A DNA stretch of 64,000 bases, taken from positions 310,001 to 374,000 of the forward strand of contig JBBRRA010000001.1 of the NCBI GenBank assembly GCA_038225475.1. The letters run 5' to 3'. A model generated the notes under the pieces. The model was not told the DNA's origin. It did not search any database and was given only the letters and a program-made list of their open reading frames with translations. Both the position numbers and the translations under genes were made by a program. Below are positions 46,747 to 55,275 of the stretch, piece by piece (position 1 is the first letter of the stretch; each line of letters begins with the position of its first letter). The stretch is from Polymorphobacter_B sp038225475. Its GTDB lineage: Bacteria > Pseudomonadota > Alphaproteobacteria > Sphingomonadales > Sphingomonadaceae.

Positions 46747-46863
46747 ATGACCCTTGTACACGCCCGCCCCAACCGCTCGACCGGCGCGCCCACCGCGCGG
46801 ATTTTGCCGTCGCGGGGGGTGTTGCGGGGGGTACGTGTCGTCAACTTCATCAACTTTGCATAG
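46747..46863 (+). CDS. Short ORF of 38 codons downstream of the promoter
   Basis: A 38-residue open frame starting MTLVHARPNRS with GGAG 11 bases upstream and ending VVNFINFA within the dispersed repeat. It is the first open frame after the promoter and ends 24 bp before the thiolase start, so it may be a leader peptide or simply chance. Only its last codons are shared with the other repeat copy, and there the upstream frame is different. Confidence 0.3.
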   Translation: MTLVHARPNRSTGAPTARILPSRGVLRGVRVVNFINFA

Positions 46864-46867
46864 CTCG
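46812..46867. repeat. Dispersed repeat, copy 2
   Basis: A 56-bp element matching 8421-8477. The 35-bp core (46833-46867) differs at one base. The hairpin arm present in copy 1 is replaced here by a second G-run, so this copy lacks the stem. It lies between the short ORF body and the thiolase start. Confidence 0.7.
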
Positions 46868-46887
46868 AACGGAATGGTGCAACCGCT

Positions 46888-48405
46888 ATGATCGACCCGC
46901 GCACCCCGGTTCTGGTCGGCGTCGCGCAGTTTACCGACCGCGAATCGCCGCCCGAGACCGCACTGTCGCCGTTGCAGATGCTCGCGCTGGTCGCGCGCGC
47001 GGCGCTGGCAGATAGCGGCGGCGCGGGCATTGCGCTCGATGCGGTCGCGGTGGTGCGCATGTTCGCCGACTCGTCGCTGGCATTTGCCTCGCCGTTCGGC
47101 AGCTATGCCAACCTGCCGAAGTCGCTGGCCAATGCGGTCGGCCAACACCCGCGCACGCTGCTGTATGGCCCGGTCGGCGGCAACACCCCGCAGATGCTCG
47201 TCAACATTTTTGCCGAGCGGATCTGGAACGGCGAGGCGGACTGCGTGCTGCTCGCCGGCGTCGAGGCGTTGCGGACGCAGGCGCGCGCGGTCAAGGCCGG
47301 GGTTCGGCTCGACTGGTCGGACGATCCCGGCGGCGTGCCCGACACGCTGGGGCCCGAAACGCCGCTCGTCAGCCGCCACGAGATGGCGCACGGCATCGCG
47401 ATGCCGGTCAACGTCTATCCGCTGTTCGAAAATGCGCTGGGGGCGCATTATGGCCGGACACCGCTGGCGCAGCGTGCCGCAATCGGCGCGCTGATGGCCC
47501 CGTTCACGCAGGTTGCCGCCGCCAATCCGTACGCCGCACTGCCGGTCGCGCGGACGGCGCACGCGCTGATCACGCCGACCGACGACAACCGGTATATCGG
47601 CTATCCCTATACCAAGTATCTGAACTCGAACATGTTCGTCGATCAGGCCGCTGCCGTGCTGCTGATGTCGACTGCCGCTGCCGATGCGGCGGGCGTACCG
47701 GCGGCGCAGCGCGTCTATCTCCACGGCTGCGCCGATACGCACGAGCATATCCTCGTCAGTGCGCGCGTCGATTATCACCATTCGCCCGCAATCCGCGTCG
47801 GTGCAGCGCACGCGCTGGCGCAGGCTGGGGTGACGGCGGCGGCGCTCGACCATCTCGAGCTGTACAGCTGTTTCCCGAGTGCGGTTGAAATCGCCGCCGA
47901 TGCGATCGGGCTGGCGCACGACGACCCGCGCGGACTGACGCTGACCGGTGGGCTGCCGTATTTCGGCGGACCGGGGAATAACTACTCGATGCACGGCATT
48001 GCCGAAATGGTCGCACGCTGCCGCTCGCAGCCGGGCACGACCGGGATGGTATTCGCCAACGGCGGCTATCTGACCAAGCACAGCTTCGGCGTCTATTCGA
48101 CCACACCGACACCATCTGGCTGGCAGCGGTGCGATCCGGCGAGCTATCAATCGGAGATCGACGCGATCGCGGCACCGCCATTGACGACGACGCCGTCGGG
48201 ACCGGCGCGGATCGAGACGTTTACCGTGGTGCATGACCGCGGCCGCCCGGCGTTTGCGATCATCGTCGCCCGGCTCGACACCGGTGCGCGCGCGCTGGCG
48301 CAGATGCACGACGGGCTCGACGCGCTGATCGATGAAGTCGTCGTCGGACGGCGGGTGGTGCTGACAACCGGCGACCCGGTCAATCGCGCCGCTTTCGCCG
48401 ATTGA
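46888..48405 (+). CDS. Thiolase-fold acetyl-CoA acetyltransferase-like protein
   Basis: A 505-residue thiolase-superfamily protein of the SCP-x/lipid-transfer type. It carries the N-terminal PVLVGVAQFTDRES, GPVGGNTPQMLVNIFAERIWNGEADCVLLAGVEAL, a nucleophile region different from classical thiolases (no clear reactive Cys in the NxxC-SG pattern), the HELYSCFPSAVEI-like LELYSCFPSAVEIAADAIG and GGLPYFGGPGNNYSMHGIAEMV. The C-terminal extension of about 110 residues includes a DUF-like domain. It probably acts on long-chain or sterol-type acyl-CoA with the acyl-CoA dehydrogenase. It is driven by the regulated promoter upstream. Confidence 0.8.
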   Translation: MIDPRTPVLVGVAQFTDRESPPETALSPLQMLALVARAALADSGGAGIALDAVAVVRMFADSSLAFASPFGSYANLPKSLANAVGQHPRTLLYGPVGGNTPQMLVNIFAERIWNGEADCVLLAGVEALRTQARAVKAGVRLDWSDDPGGVPDTLGPETPLVSRHEMAHGIAMPVNVYPLFENALGAHYGRTPLAQRAAIGALMAPFTQVAAANPYAALPVARTAHALITPTDDNRYIGYPYTKYLNSNMFVDQAAAVLLMSTAAADAAGVPAAQRVYLHGCADTHEHILVSARVDYHHSPAIRVGAAHALAQAGVTAAALDHLELYSCFPSAVEIAADAIGLAHDDPRGLTLTGGLPYFGGPGNNYSMHGIAEMVARCRSQPGTTGMVFANGGYLTKHSFGVYSTTPTPSGWQRCDPASYQSEIDAIAAPPLTTTPSGPARIETFTVVHDRGRPAFAIIVARLDTGARALAQMHDGLDALIDEVVVGRRVVLTTGDPVNRAAFAD

Positions 48406-48485
48406 GGCGGTTGCACGGGCGGACGCCCTCTGCTATCCGCGCCGCTCTACCGGCCGGGGCATTACTCCGGACAGACATTGGTCGT

Positions 48486-48572
48486 GCGGCCATGGCGGAA
48501 CTGGTAGACGCGCAACGTTGAGGTCGTTGTGGCCGAAAGGCCGTGGAAGTTCGAGTCTTCTTGGCCGCACCA
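48486..48572 (+). tRNA. tRNA-Leu (anticodon GAG)
   Basis: An 87-base type II tRNA with acceptor stem GCGGCCA/TGGCCGC and an encoded 3' CCA. The anticodon stem CAACG/CGTTG has the loop TTGAGGT, giving anticodon GAG at 48520-48522, which reads CUC and CUU. The long variable arm (TGGCCGAAAGGCCG) and GTTCGAGTC T-loop are present. No integrase or attachment repeat was found beside it. Confidence 0.93.
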
Positions 48573-48679
48573 GCCAGTCTAACTAGTTGATATAGAACGA
48601 CAAGAATCTGCTCAGGCGGCAAACCAAGGCCGGGTCATCTGGATCGATGCCGCTTGGTCATCATTTCGGGATCTTACAA

Positions 48680-49114
48680 ATGACCGTTGCATCGATTCTG
48701 CGGACAAAGGGTAACACCATCATTTCCGTCCTCGCGGCGACGCCGCTGATGGAGCTTGTCGTGACGATCGCCACGCGGCGCATCGGTGCAGTTCTCGTGC
48801 TCGACGCTGCCGGCGATCTTGCTGGCATCGTCAGCGAGCGGGACGTGGTGAAAGCGCTCGCGGCGAAGGGAGCCGAGCTTCACAAGCTCAATGCCGGTGA
48901 CGTAATGACCGCCAATGTCACCACAGTCACCCCTGCGACCACCATCAACGAGGCGATGGAGCTGATGGACCGGGGCTACTTCCGCCACCTGCCAGTCCTC
49001 GACCAAGGGATGTTGATCGGGATCGTGAGCGTGCGCGATGTCGTCCACGCACGAATGGATCGCCACGTCGAAGAGAACGAGTCGCTCGTGTCATACATCA
49101 ACACTCGGGTCTGA
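48680..49114 (+). CDS. CBS domain protein
   Basis: A 144-residue protein made of two CBS domains, which bind adenine nucleotides and act as energy sensors. The two halves are ISVLAATPLMELVVTIATRRIGAVLVLD ... GIVSERDVVKAL and MTANVTTVTPATTINEAMELMDRGYFRHLPVLD ... GIVSVRDVVHARMD. The start MTVASILRTKGNT at 48680 is typical; an in-frame ATG at 48647 is possible. No enzyme domain is fused. Confidence 0.9.
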   Translation: MTVASILRTKGNTIISVLAATPLMELVVTIATRRIGAVLVLDAAGDLAGIVSERDVVKALAAKGAELHKLNAGDVMTANVTTVTPATTINEAMELMDRGYFRHLPVLDQGMLIGIVSVRDVVHARMDRHVEENESLVSYINTRV

Positions 49115-49368
49115 TGTAGCGAGGTTGGGGCGTGGCAGGCTAACCGATCTGCGACCGGACGGTCGTAGAAGACATGCATGCGTACCGGCGGAAGCAGCGC
49201 AGGCTTGGCAGAACAGGCAGTGGCAAAAGAAACGGACGAACGGGGCTTCTTCGTTTCGAACGGGAATGCACCACAGGCGCAGCTGCCGCGAAAACGACGC
49301 GCATCCGACCGGTTATGATCGCGCTCGCCATTCGGCGCCGCACCGCTCGCGCTGGCCAAGAGGCGGTG

Positions 49369-50106
49369 TTACCACGCCTCCGCCGACGGCCTGATTTCAG
49401 TTTCGAAGGTCCACGCGTCGCTGGTCTGCTGGTGCAGCGCCCAATAAGTCTCTGCGACCGACGACGGCTGCAGCAACACGCGGTCGCTGCTGACGCCCGC
49501 CGCTTTCATCCGCTCGCGCACCCATTCGGTGTCGACCCCGGCGTCGATCACGAGATGCGCAACATGGATGCCCTTCGGCCCGAGTTCGCGCGCCGCTGCC
49601 TGCGCAACGGCGCGGATGCCGAACTTGGCGCTGGCGAACGCGGCATAGCCCGAGCCGCCACGCAGGCCGGCGGTGGCGCCGGTGAAGAACAGCGAACCGC
49701 GGCCGCGCGGCAGCATGACGCGCGCCCCCTCGCGGCCGGTCAGGAAGCCGGCGAAGCATGCCAGTTCCCAGACCTTGCGGAACACCCGGGCCGTGGTTTC
49801 GAGCAGTGGGAAGTTGACGTTGGCACCAATGTTGAAGATCACCGCCTCGACCGGCGCGGCAGCCTCCGCCTCGTCGATAAAGGCGATGACCTGCTCCTCC
49901 TCGCGAGCATCGAGCGCGCGGGCCTCGGCCCGGCCACCGGCCGCCTCGATTTCGGCTTTGAGCGGCAGCAGCTTGTCGGCGTTGCGGCGGCCCACGAAGA
50001 CCAGATAGCCTTCGGCGGCGAAGCGCTTGGCAATCGCCCCGCCGATATAGTCGCCCGCGCCGACAACGACGACGCTGGCATGGCGCGGTGGTTTAGTCTC
50101 GGTCAT
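49369..50106 (-). CDS. SDR-family oxidoreductase
   Basis: A 245-residue short-chain dehydrogenase-like protein. The cofactor site is VVVGAGDYIGGAIAKRF and an Arg pair (FVGRRNADK) suggests NADP(H). NAG becomes NIGANVNFPL. The active-site Ser is in FTGATAGLRGG and the YxxxK is replaced by GYAAFASAKFG, so the Tyr-Lys spacing differs from classical members. Substrate unknown. It starts 20 bp downstream of the nitronate monooxygenase stop and is probably in its operon. Confidence 0.8.
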   Translation of the reverse strand: MTETKPPRHASVVVVGAGDYIGGAIAKRFAAEGYLVFVGRRNADKLLPLKAEIEAAGGRAEARALDAREEEQVIAFIDEAEAAAPVEAVIFNIGANVNFPLLETTARVFRKVWELACFAGFLTGREGARVMLPRGRGSLFFTGATAGLRGGSGYAAFASAKFGIRAVAQAAARELGPKGIHVAHLVIDAGVDTEWVRERMKAAGVSSDRVLLQPSSVAETYWALHQQTSDAWTFETEIRPSAEAW

Positions 50107-50126
50107 TGCGGCGTCCTCCAACAATT

Positions 50127-51128
50127 TCAGGCGGCGTGCGACGCTGCAGCCGACACGCCGAGCAGCCCGGCGAGGCGACGTCGGATGATCGCATCCGCTT
50201 CGGCCATGATGCGGTCGATCAACTCGCGCACCGTCGGCACGTCGTCGATCAACCCGGCCACCATCCCGCACGACCACGCGCCGGCATCCATTTCGCCGCC
50301 GTACATGATGCGCGGATAGACGCCCGCGACCTCGGGCCCGATGTCGGCGAAGGTGATCGCGTCGCCGAGCGCGCGTTCCTTGGCGATCAAGCGCTCGACA
50401 CCGGCATTGGTCAGCACGCGCTCGGTATTGCGCAGCGGCCGCATGACGAGGCGGGTGTCGAGTTCGCTCGCAGCAACGATCGCGTCCTTGACGTTCTGAT
50501 GCACCGGGGCCTCCTTCGTCGCAACGAAGCGGGTGCCCATATTCATCCCATCGGCGCCGAGTGCGAGGGCCGCGACCAGCGAGCGGCCGTCGGCCATACC
50601 GCCCGAAGCGACGAACGGGATCTTCAACGTATCGGCGGCACGTGGCAGCAGAATCATATTGGGGACATCGTCCTCGCCCGGATGGCCACCGCATTCGAAG
50701 CCGTCGACGCTGACCGCGTCGCAACCGATCGATTCCGCCTTCAGCGCGTGGCGCACCGAGGTGCATTTATGGATGACCTTGATCCCCGCCTCGTGCAGGC
50801 CGGGCAGCCACTTTACCGGGTTGTTGCCAGCGGTTTCGACGATCTTGATTCCAGCCTCGACGATGACGCGAATATAGCCGGGATAGTCGGGCTGGTGGAC
50901 GCTCGGCAGGAAAGTCAGGTTGACGCCGAACGGCTTGTCGGTTAGCCCGCGCGTCCGGACGATCTCGGCCTTCAGGTGGTCGGGGGACGGCTGGGTCAGC
51001 GCGGTAATCAGGCCCAGCCCGCCGGCGTTGGCGACCGCCCCGACAAGTTCGGCCAGCCCGACGCAGTGCATCCCGCCCTGAATGATCGGATGCTCGATCT
51101 CGAACAGTTCGGTGATCCTGGTCCGCAT
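50127..51128 (-). CDS. Nitronate monooxygenase-like FMN enzyme
   Basis: A 333-residue FMN-dependent TIM-barrel enzyme of the nitronate monooxygenase / 2-nitropropane dioxygenase family. Seen are HPIIQGGMHCVGLAELVGAV, FGVNLTFLPSVH, the catalytic-region GFECGGHPGEDD with its His, and phosphate-binding VASGGMADGRSLVAALALGADGMNMGTRF. Family members oxidise nitronates or act as NADH:quinone reductases; here the CoA-pathway neighbours suggest an enoyl-CoA or aromatic substrate may be involved. Confidence 0.87.
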   Translation of the reverse strand: MRTRITELFEIEHPIIQGGMHCVGLAELVGAVANAGGLGLITALTQPSPDHLKAEIVRTRGLTDKPFGVNLTFLPSVHQPDYPGYIRVIVEAGIKIVETAGNNPVKWLPGLHEAGIKVIHKCTSVRHALKAESIGCDAVSVDGFECGGHPGEDDVPNMILLPRAADTLKIPFVASGGMADGRSLVAALALGADGMNMGTRFVATKEAPVHQNVKDAIVAASELDTRLVMRPLRNTERVLTNAGVERLIAKERALGDAITFADIGPEVAGVYPRIMYGGEMDAGAWSCGMVAGLIDDVPTVRELIDRIMAEADAIIRRRLAGLLGVSAAASHAA

Positions 51129-51227
51129 CGTTCGCTCCCCATCCGCCGCCGCGCCGGCGATCGCTGTCAGTTCCGTTTCTGCACCCGGCAGTGCAGCGGG
51201 GCAAGCCCGTTTCGGGGAATCCGCCGT

Positions 51228-51881
51228 TCAGGAGCCATGATGCGCCTTTAGGCTGACGCCGGGCAGCCGCGCGATTTGAAACATGTTTTCGGGCAGCACC
51301 TGCACATAGTCGTTGAGGCCGCCGCAACGCAGGATCGGCAGCGCCTTCGCGGTCTGGTAGACGCCATCCTCGATCAAAGTCTTGTCGATATGCACCGCGA
51401 CGACCTCGCCGAGCACCATCCAGCCATCGATCGCCTGTCCGTGCCGGTCTTTGTACTGAATGATGTCGATGACCACGCATTCCATCGCGGCACGGCTTTC
51501 GCCGACGCGCGGCGGCTTGACGATCCGGCTCGGCATCGGGGTCAGCCCGCCGAGTGCGAACTCGTCAACTTCAGGGCCGACCGGTGCCGAGGTTGCGTTC
51601 ATCTGATCGCCCAATTCACGGGTGACGAGGTTCCAGACGAATTCACCGGTTTCGGAGGCGTTGCGGACGCTGTCCTTCCACGCGATTCCCGAAAAGCCGA
51701 TAATCGGCGGATCATAGTTAAAAGCGTTGAAGAAACTATACGGCGCGAGGTTGACGCGGCCGTCGCGGTCGATCGACGAGATCCAGCCAATCGGGCGCGG
51801 TGCGATGATCGCATTGAGCGGATTGTGGCGCAGCCCGTGGCCGGATGCGGGCTCATAGCTGTGAAAGTCGATCGCGCGCAT
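51228..51881 (-). CDS. Flavin reductase family protein
   Basis: A 217-residue split-barrel FMN-binding protein. Its family block is PRPIGWISSIDRDGRVNLAPYSFFNAFNYDPPIIGFS. The following KDSVRNASETGEFVWNLVTRELGDQMN and LGEVVAVHI are also typical. It would supply reduced flavin to a monooxygenase or carry its own activity. It lies just downstream of the thioesterase gene (23 bp) and upstream of the nitronate monooxygenase on the same strand. Confidence 0.88.
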   Translation of the reverse strand: MRAIDFHSYEPASGHGLRHNPLNAIIAPRPIGWISSIDRDGRVNLAPYSFFNAFNYDPPIIGFSGIAWKDSVRNASETGEFVWNLVTRELGDQMNATSAPVGPEVDEFALGGLTPMPSRIVKPPRVGESRAAMECVVIDIIQYKDRHGQAIDGWMVLGEVVAVHIDKTLIEDGVYQTAKALPILRCGGLNDYVQVLPENMFQIARLPGVSLKAHHGS

Positions 51882-51904
51882 CGGTCGGTCTCCGAAAGAT
51901 CGGG

Positions 51905-52696
51905 TCAGGCGAAAATCGCCACGGTCTGACGCATCGCTACGACAGGTTCGCGGCGGTCGTTCCAGATCGTCATCTCCTGCGCCGAATAGCCTGCCGCTAC
52001 GGTCTGCGCCACGGCGCGGAGCAACCACCACCCGCTCGCGCTGGCGGGGGCATCGGTGAGCAGGTCGATGGTCCAGGTCATCGTGCTGATCGGGCGCATT
52101 TCGGCGGGAAACAGGACCATCGCGGCCGGTGGCAGCGCGTCGGCAAGCGCGATCAAGCCGGTCAGCGACGCGGCGGGGTCGCGGTGGCGCATCCACACCA
52201 ACATGTGCGGCTCGGCGCCCGGCGTCCGCGGGCGTGCGCCCGCGGCAAGCCGCCCGTCGAAATGACGCGCAAAGCCGGGTCGGTCGGGCGAATTGAAGAA
52301 CGGCGGGCACGCTTCGGGATCACCGGCGTCGGGGGCCGGCATCGCCCAATGGTCGAGCGCCGACGCCCGGTTCGCGCCGAAACATAACAGGCCGCGCACC
52401 GCCAGTCCCGCGTCGCCGAACAAGTCGACCCCGACGAAGGTGGTCGACTTGCCCTGGCGCAGGACGGTCGGAACAACGTGGAGCGCGCCCATCGCCGGTC
52501 CGATGAAGGCGAACTGCGCCGACCGCAGCGGCGGCAGGCCGGGCAGCTGCCGCTGCGCCGCTTCGAAGCATAATGCCGCCGACAATCCGCCATACGCCGT
52601 GCGCCCCTGCAGCCAGTCGCCTGGCACCTCGACCGCAAAGCCATCCGCGCCCGGCATCATCGCCGCGAGCAGCGCGCTGAATGGCGTATCCTGCAT
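51905..52696 (-). CDS. Acyl-CoA thioesterase, double hot-dog type
   Basis: A 263-residue double hot-dog thioesterase of the TesB/acyl-CoA thioesterase-like group. Visible are VPGDWLQGRTAYGGLSAALCFEAAQ in the first hot-dog, FIGPAMGALHVVPTVLRQGKSTTFVGVDLFGDAG, and the second-domain STMTWTIDLLTDAPASASGWWLL. It is the first gene of the minus-strand unit and divergent from the ligase gene, sharing 123 bp of upstream DNA. The start MQDTPFSALLA was placed at the family N-terminus. Confidence 0.85.
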   Translation of the reverse strand: MQDTPFSALLAAMMPGADGFAVEVPGDWLQGRTAYGGLSAALCFEAAQRQLPGLPPLRSAQFAFIGPAMGALHVVPTVLRQGKSTTFVGVDLFGDAGLAVRGLLCFGANRASALDHWAMPAPDAGDPEACPPFFNSPDRPGFARHFDGRLAAGARPRTPGAEPHMLVWMRHRDPAASLTGLIALADALPPAAMVLFPAEMRPISTMTWTIDLLTDAPASASGWWLLRAVAQTVAAGYSAQEMTIWNDRREPVVAMRQTVAIFA

Positions 52697-52764
52697 GTCA
52701 TCTCCCTGTTGCCCGCGATCATACACGTGCCGCCGATTCCGTCGAGTGAGTTCTAAATCAGCTC

Positions 52765-52792
52765 TTGTCATGCGCTCACCCGCGCCTATCAT
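52765..52792 (+). promoter_or_regulatory. Sigma-70 promoter of the acyl-CoA ligase operon
   Basis: TTGTCA and TATCAT are separated by 16 bp and lie 28 bp before the ligase start codon; GGGGAGGAC supplies the ribosome site. Confidence 0.55.
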
Positions 52793-52819
52793 CGCCGGAC
52801 AAAATGGGGAGGACACGCG

Positions 52820-54640
52820 ATGCTCGACGTCGCAGAGCGCCCGGTCGTGACGGCCGCTGGCGGTCATTCAGGGTATGCGCCGCGCGAGGTGCTGGTTCGG
52901 CACGGCACCGACGGCAGTCTGGTGCTGCAGTGCTGCCAGCCGCTGACCGGTGTCGAGACCAACATCGTCAACTATCTGGAGCGCTGGGCGTCCGCCGCGC
53001 CGGACCGGGTGTTTCTCGCCCAGCGCAGCACCGACCGGTCGTGGGAGACGGCCACCTACGCCGAGGCGTGGCGGCGCGTGCAGGGGATCGCCGAGGGTCT
53101 GATCGATGCCGGGCACGACGCCGCGCGGGCGGTGATGATCCTGTCGCCCGCCTCGATCGAGCATGGCCTGTTGATGCTGGCAGCCATGCTGATCGGTGCG
53201 CCGGTCGTGCCGGTGTCGCCGGCGTACAGCCTGTTACCCGAGGCGCGGCCTCGGCTGCACGAAATCGCCGCGCTGATCCGGCCCGCATTCGTTTTCGTTC
53301 AGGCCAACGCGCCCTATGCTGCGGTCCGCGACACGCCCGGGCTTGGGGGCGCGAAATGGCTGACCCCGGCCGCACTGGCCGATTGGTACGGACTTGAGGC
53401 GACCGGTGCGGTCGCCGCGCGGCGCGCCGCGATCGCCGGTGATACGATCGCGAAGATCCTGTTCACCTCGGGCTCCACCGGCGCGCCAAAGGGTGTCATC
53501 AATACCCAGTCTATGTTGTGCCACGCCATCGTCAGCACGAGCGCGCTAATCCCCGATCCGGCCGCCGGCACGGTGTTCGTCGACTGGATGCCGTGGCATC
53601 ACACGATGGGCGGCAATTCGGTAGTGCACGGCACGCTGCGCAGCGGCGGCACGCTCTACATCGACGACGGCAAACCGTCGCCGGGTCAGTTCGAGCGGAC
53701 GATCGAAAACCTCCGCGACGGCCGCCCGACGGTGATGCAAAGCGTCCCCGCCGCGTATAGCCTGCTGATCGCGGCGCTCGAGCGCGACGACGATTTGCGC
53801 ATTGCCTTTTTCAGTCGGATGGAACGCCTAATCTATGCCGGTGCCAGCCTGCCGTCCGATCTGTGGGACCGGATGCAGGCGCTGGCGGTGCGGACCCGCG
53901 GGCGGCAGATCGACTTCGGGTCGGCGCTCGGGACGACCGAAACCGGCCCCGGCATCACCGTTACGCACTGGGCGTCGGAGGGCAACGGCGAGGTCGGCCT
54001 GCCGGTGGCCGGCGTCGAGATCAAGTTGCTACCCGTCGAGGACCGGTACGAGCTTCGGGTGCGCGGCCCCAATGTAACGCCGGGCTATTTCGGCCGCCCC
54101 GACCTGACCGCGTCGGCGTTCGACGAAGATGGCTTCTATCGTACCGGCGACCTCGTTCAGTTGGTCGACGCTGCCCGCCCCGCGCTGGGGCTGAAATTCG
54201 CCGGGCGGCTGAGCGAGAATTTCAAGCTCGCCAGCGGATCATGGGTCGCGACGGGGGAGCTGCGCCTCGCGGTGCTCGAGGCATGCCGCCCGTTGATCGG
54301 CGACGTCGTGCTCGCCGGGGCCGACCGGGACGATGTCCGCGCGATGCTGTGGCCCGCGCCCGGCATCGATCTCGCTGCGTCCGGCGGGCTCGCGACACTC
54401 ACCGAGCAGGTCGCCGCCCGTCTTGCCGCGTTCAACGCCCGCCGCCACGGCGCGACGCAGCGCATCGCAGCGTTCCGGATCCTGACCGACCCGCCGTCGA
54501 TCGGTGCAGGCGAGACCACCGACAAGGGGTATGTCAACCAGCGCGGCGTGCTCGCCCGGCGCGCGTCCCTCGTCGATGACCTTTATGCGGCCGCGCCGAG
54601 CCGCGACGTTATCCTCGTCCCGCCATGTGGAGCCCGCTAG
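52820..54640 (+). CDS. AMP-dependent acyl/aryl-CoA ligase, feruloyl-CoA synthase-like
   Basis: A 606-residue ANL-superfamily adenylate-forming ligase that activates a carboxylic acid to its CoA thioester. Motifs: the phosphate loop ILFTSGSTGAPKGVINT, VDWMPWHHTMGGN, LGTTETGPGIT, YRTGDLVQL and the C-terminal Lys region DKGYVNQRG. The N-terminal DGSLVLQCCQPL and the HHTMGG motif are typical of feruloyl-CoA synthases, but the true acid is unknown. It is followed without a gap by the isomerase gene, so they form one operon ending with the HxlR regulator. Confidence 0.88.
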   Translation: MLDVAERPVVTAAGGHSGYAPREVLVRHGTDGSLVLQCCQPLTGVETNIVNYLERWASAAPDRVFLAQRSTDRSWETATYAEAWRRVQGIAEGLIDAGHDAARAVMILSPASIEHGLLMLAAMLIGAPVVPVSPAYSLLPEARPRLHEIAALIRPAFVFVQANAPYAAVRDTPGLGGAKWLTPAALADWYGLEATGAVAARRAAIAGDTIAKILFTSGSTGAPKGVINTQSMLCHAIVSTSALIPDPAAGTVFVDWMPWHHTMGGNSVVHGTLRSGGTLYIDDGKPSPGQFERTIENLRDGRPTVMQSVPAAYSLLIAALERDDDLRIAFFSRMERLIYAGASLPSDLWDRMQALAVRTRGRQIDFGSALGTTETGPGITVTHWASEGNGEVGLPVAGVEIKLLPVEDRYELRVRGPNVTPGYFGRPDLTASAFDEDGFYRTGDLVQLVDAARPALGLKFAGRLSENFKLASGSWVATGELRLAVLEACRPLIGDVVLAGADRDDVRAMLWPAPGIDLAASGGLATLTEQVAARLAAFNARRHGATQRIAAFRILTDPPSIGAGETTDKGYVNQRGVLARRASLVDDLYAAAPSRDVILVPPCGAR

Positions 54641-55261
54641 ATGACCACGACCATCGACTTCTATTTCGATTTTGGCAGCCCCAATGCCTATCTTTGCCAT
54701 CGGGCGTTGCCGGCGATCGAAGCGCGGATCGGCAAGGTGTTCGTGGCCAAGCCGGCACTGCTCGGCGGCGTCTTCAAGGCGACCAATAATCGCTCGCCAG
54801 TCGAGGCTTTCGCCGCCATCCCGGCCAAACTCGCCTATGATCAGCTTGAAATGCGACGCTTCATTGCGCGGCACGGCATCACCCGATTCAACTTCAATCC
54901 GTTTTTTCCGATCAACACGTTGACGATGATGCGCGGCGCGCACGCCGCGATGAAGCTCGGGGTGTTCGATCCCTATTTCGAAGCGGTGGTCACGGCGATG
55001 TGGGAACGGCAGCTCGACATGGGCCAGATGGAGGTCTTTGCCGGTGTTCTCGACGCGGCGGGACTGCCGACTGCCGACCTCAGCCGCGAGATCCAGTCCC
55101 CCGACGTCAAGCAGGCGCTGATGGCGCAGACGCAGGAGCTGATCGACCGTGGCGGCTTCGGCATCCCGACCTTTTTCGTCGGCGACGCGATGTTCTTCGG
55201 CAAGGACCGGCTGCGCGACGTTGAGGAGGAATTCATTGTGCAGCGAGCTCAGCGCGGCTGA
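54641..55261 (+). CDS. 2-hydroxychromene-2-carboxylate isomerase
   Basis: A 206-residue DsbA/kappa-GST fold enzyme that, with glutathione, isomerises 2-hydroxychromene-2-carboxylate in naphthalene-type degradation. The features are FYFDFGSPNAYLCHRAL with active Ser, PALLGGVFKATNNRSP, FNFNPFFPINTLTMMRGA and GGFGIPTFFVGDAMFFGKDRL. The start directly abuts the ligase stop codon. Related isomerases act in several aromatic and steroid ring pathways. Confidence 0.9.
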   Translation: MTTTIDFYFDFGSPNAYLCHRALPAIEARIGKVFVAKPALLGGVFKATNNRSPVEAFAAIPAKLAYDQLEMRRFIARHGITRFNFNPFFPINTLTMMRGAHAAMKLGVFDPYFEAVVTAMWERQLDMGQMEVFAGVLDAAGLPTADLSREIQSPDVKQALMAQTQELIDRGGFGIPTFFVGDAMFFGKDRLRDVEEEFIVQRAQRG

Positions 55262-55275
55262 ACCTGGAGACAGCG

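Noticed and set aside
44926..48309. 1127-codon open frame on the minus strand
   Set aside because: It is antisense to the zinc-ribbon, acyl-CoA dehydrogenase and thiolase genes and shows the Arg/Asp/His-rich composition of shadow frames in GC-rich DNA; no domain is recognisable.
48486..48572. tRNA-Leu as an integration site for a genomic island
   Set aside because: No integrase, no 3' tRNA repeat and no change in composition around it.
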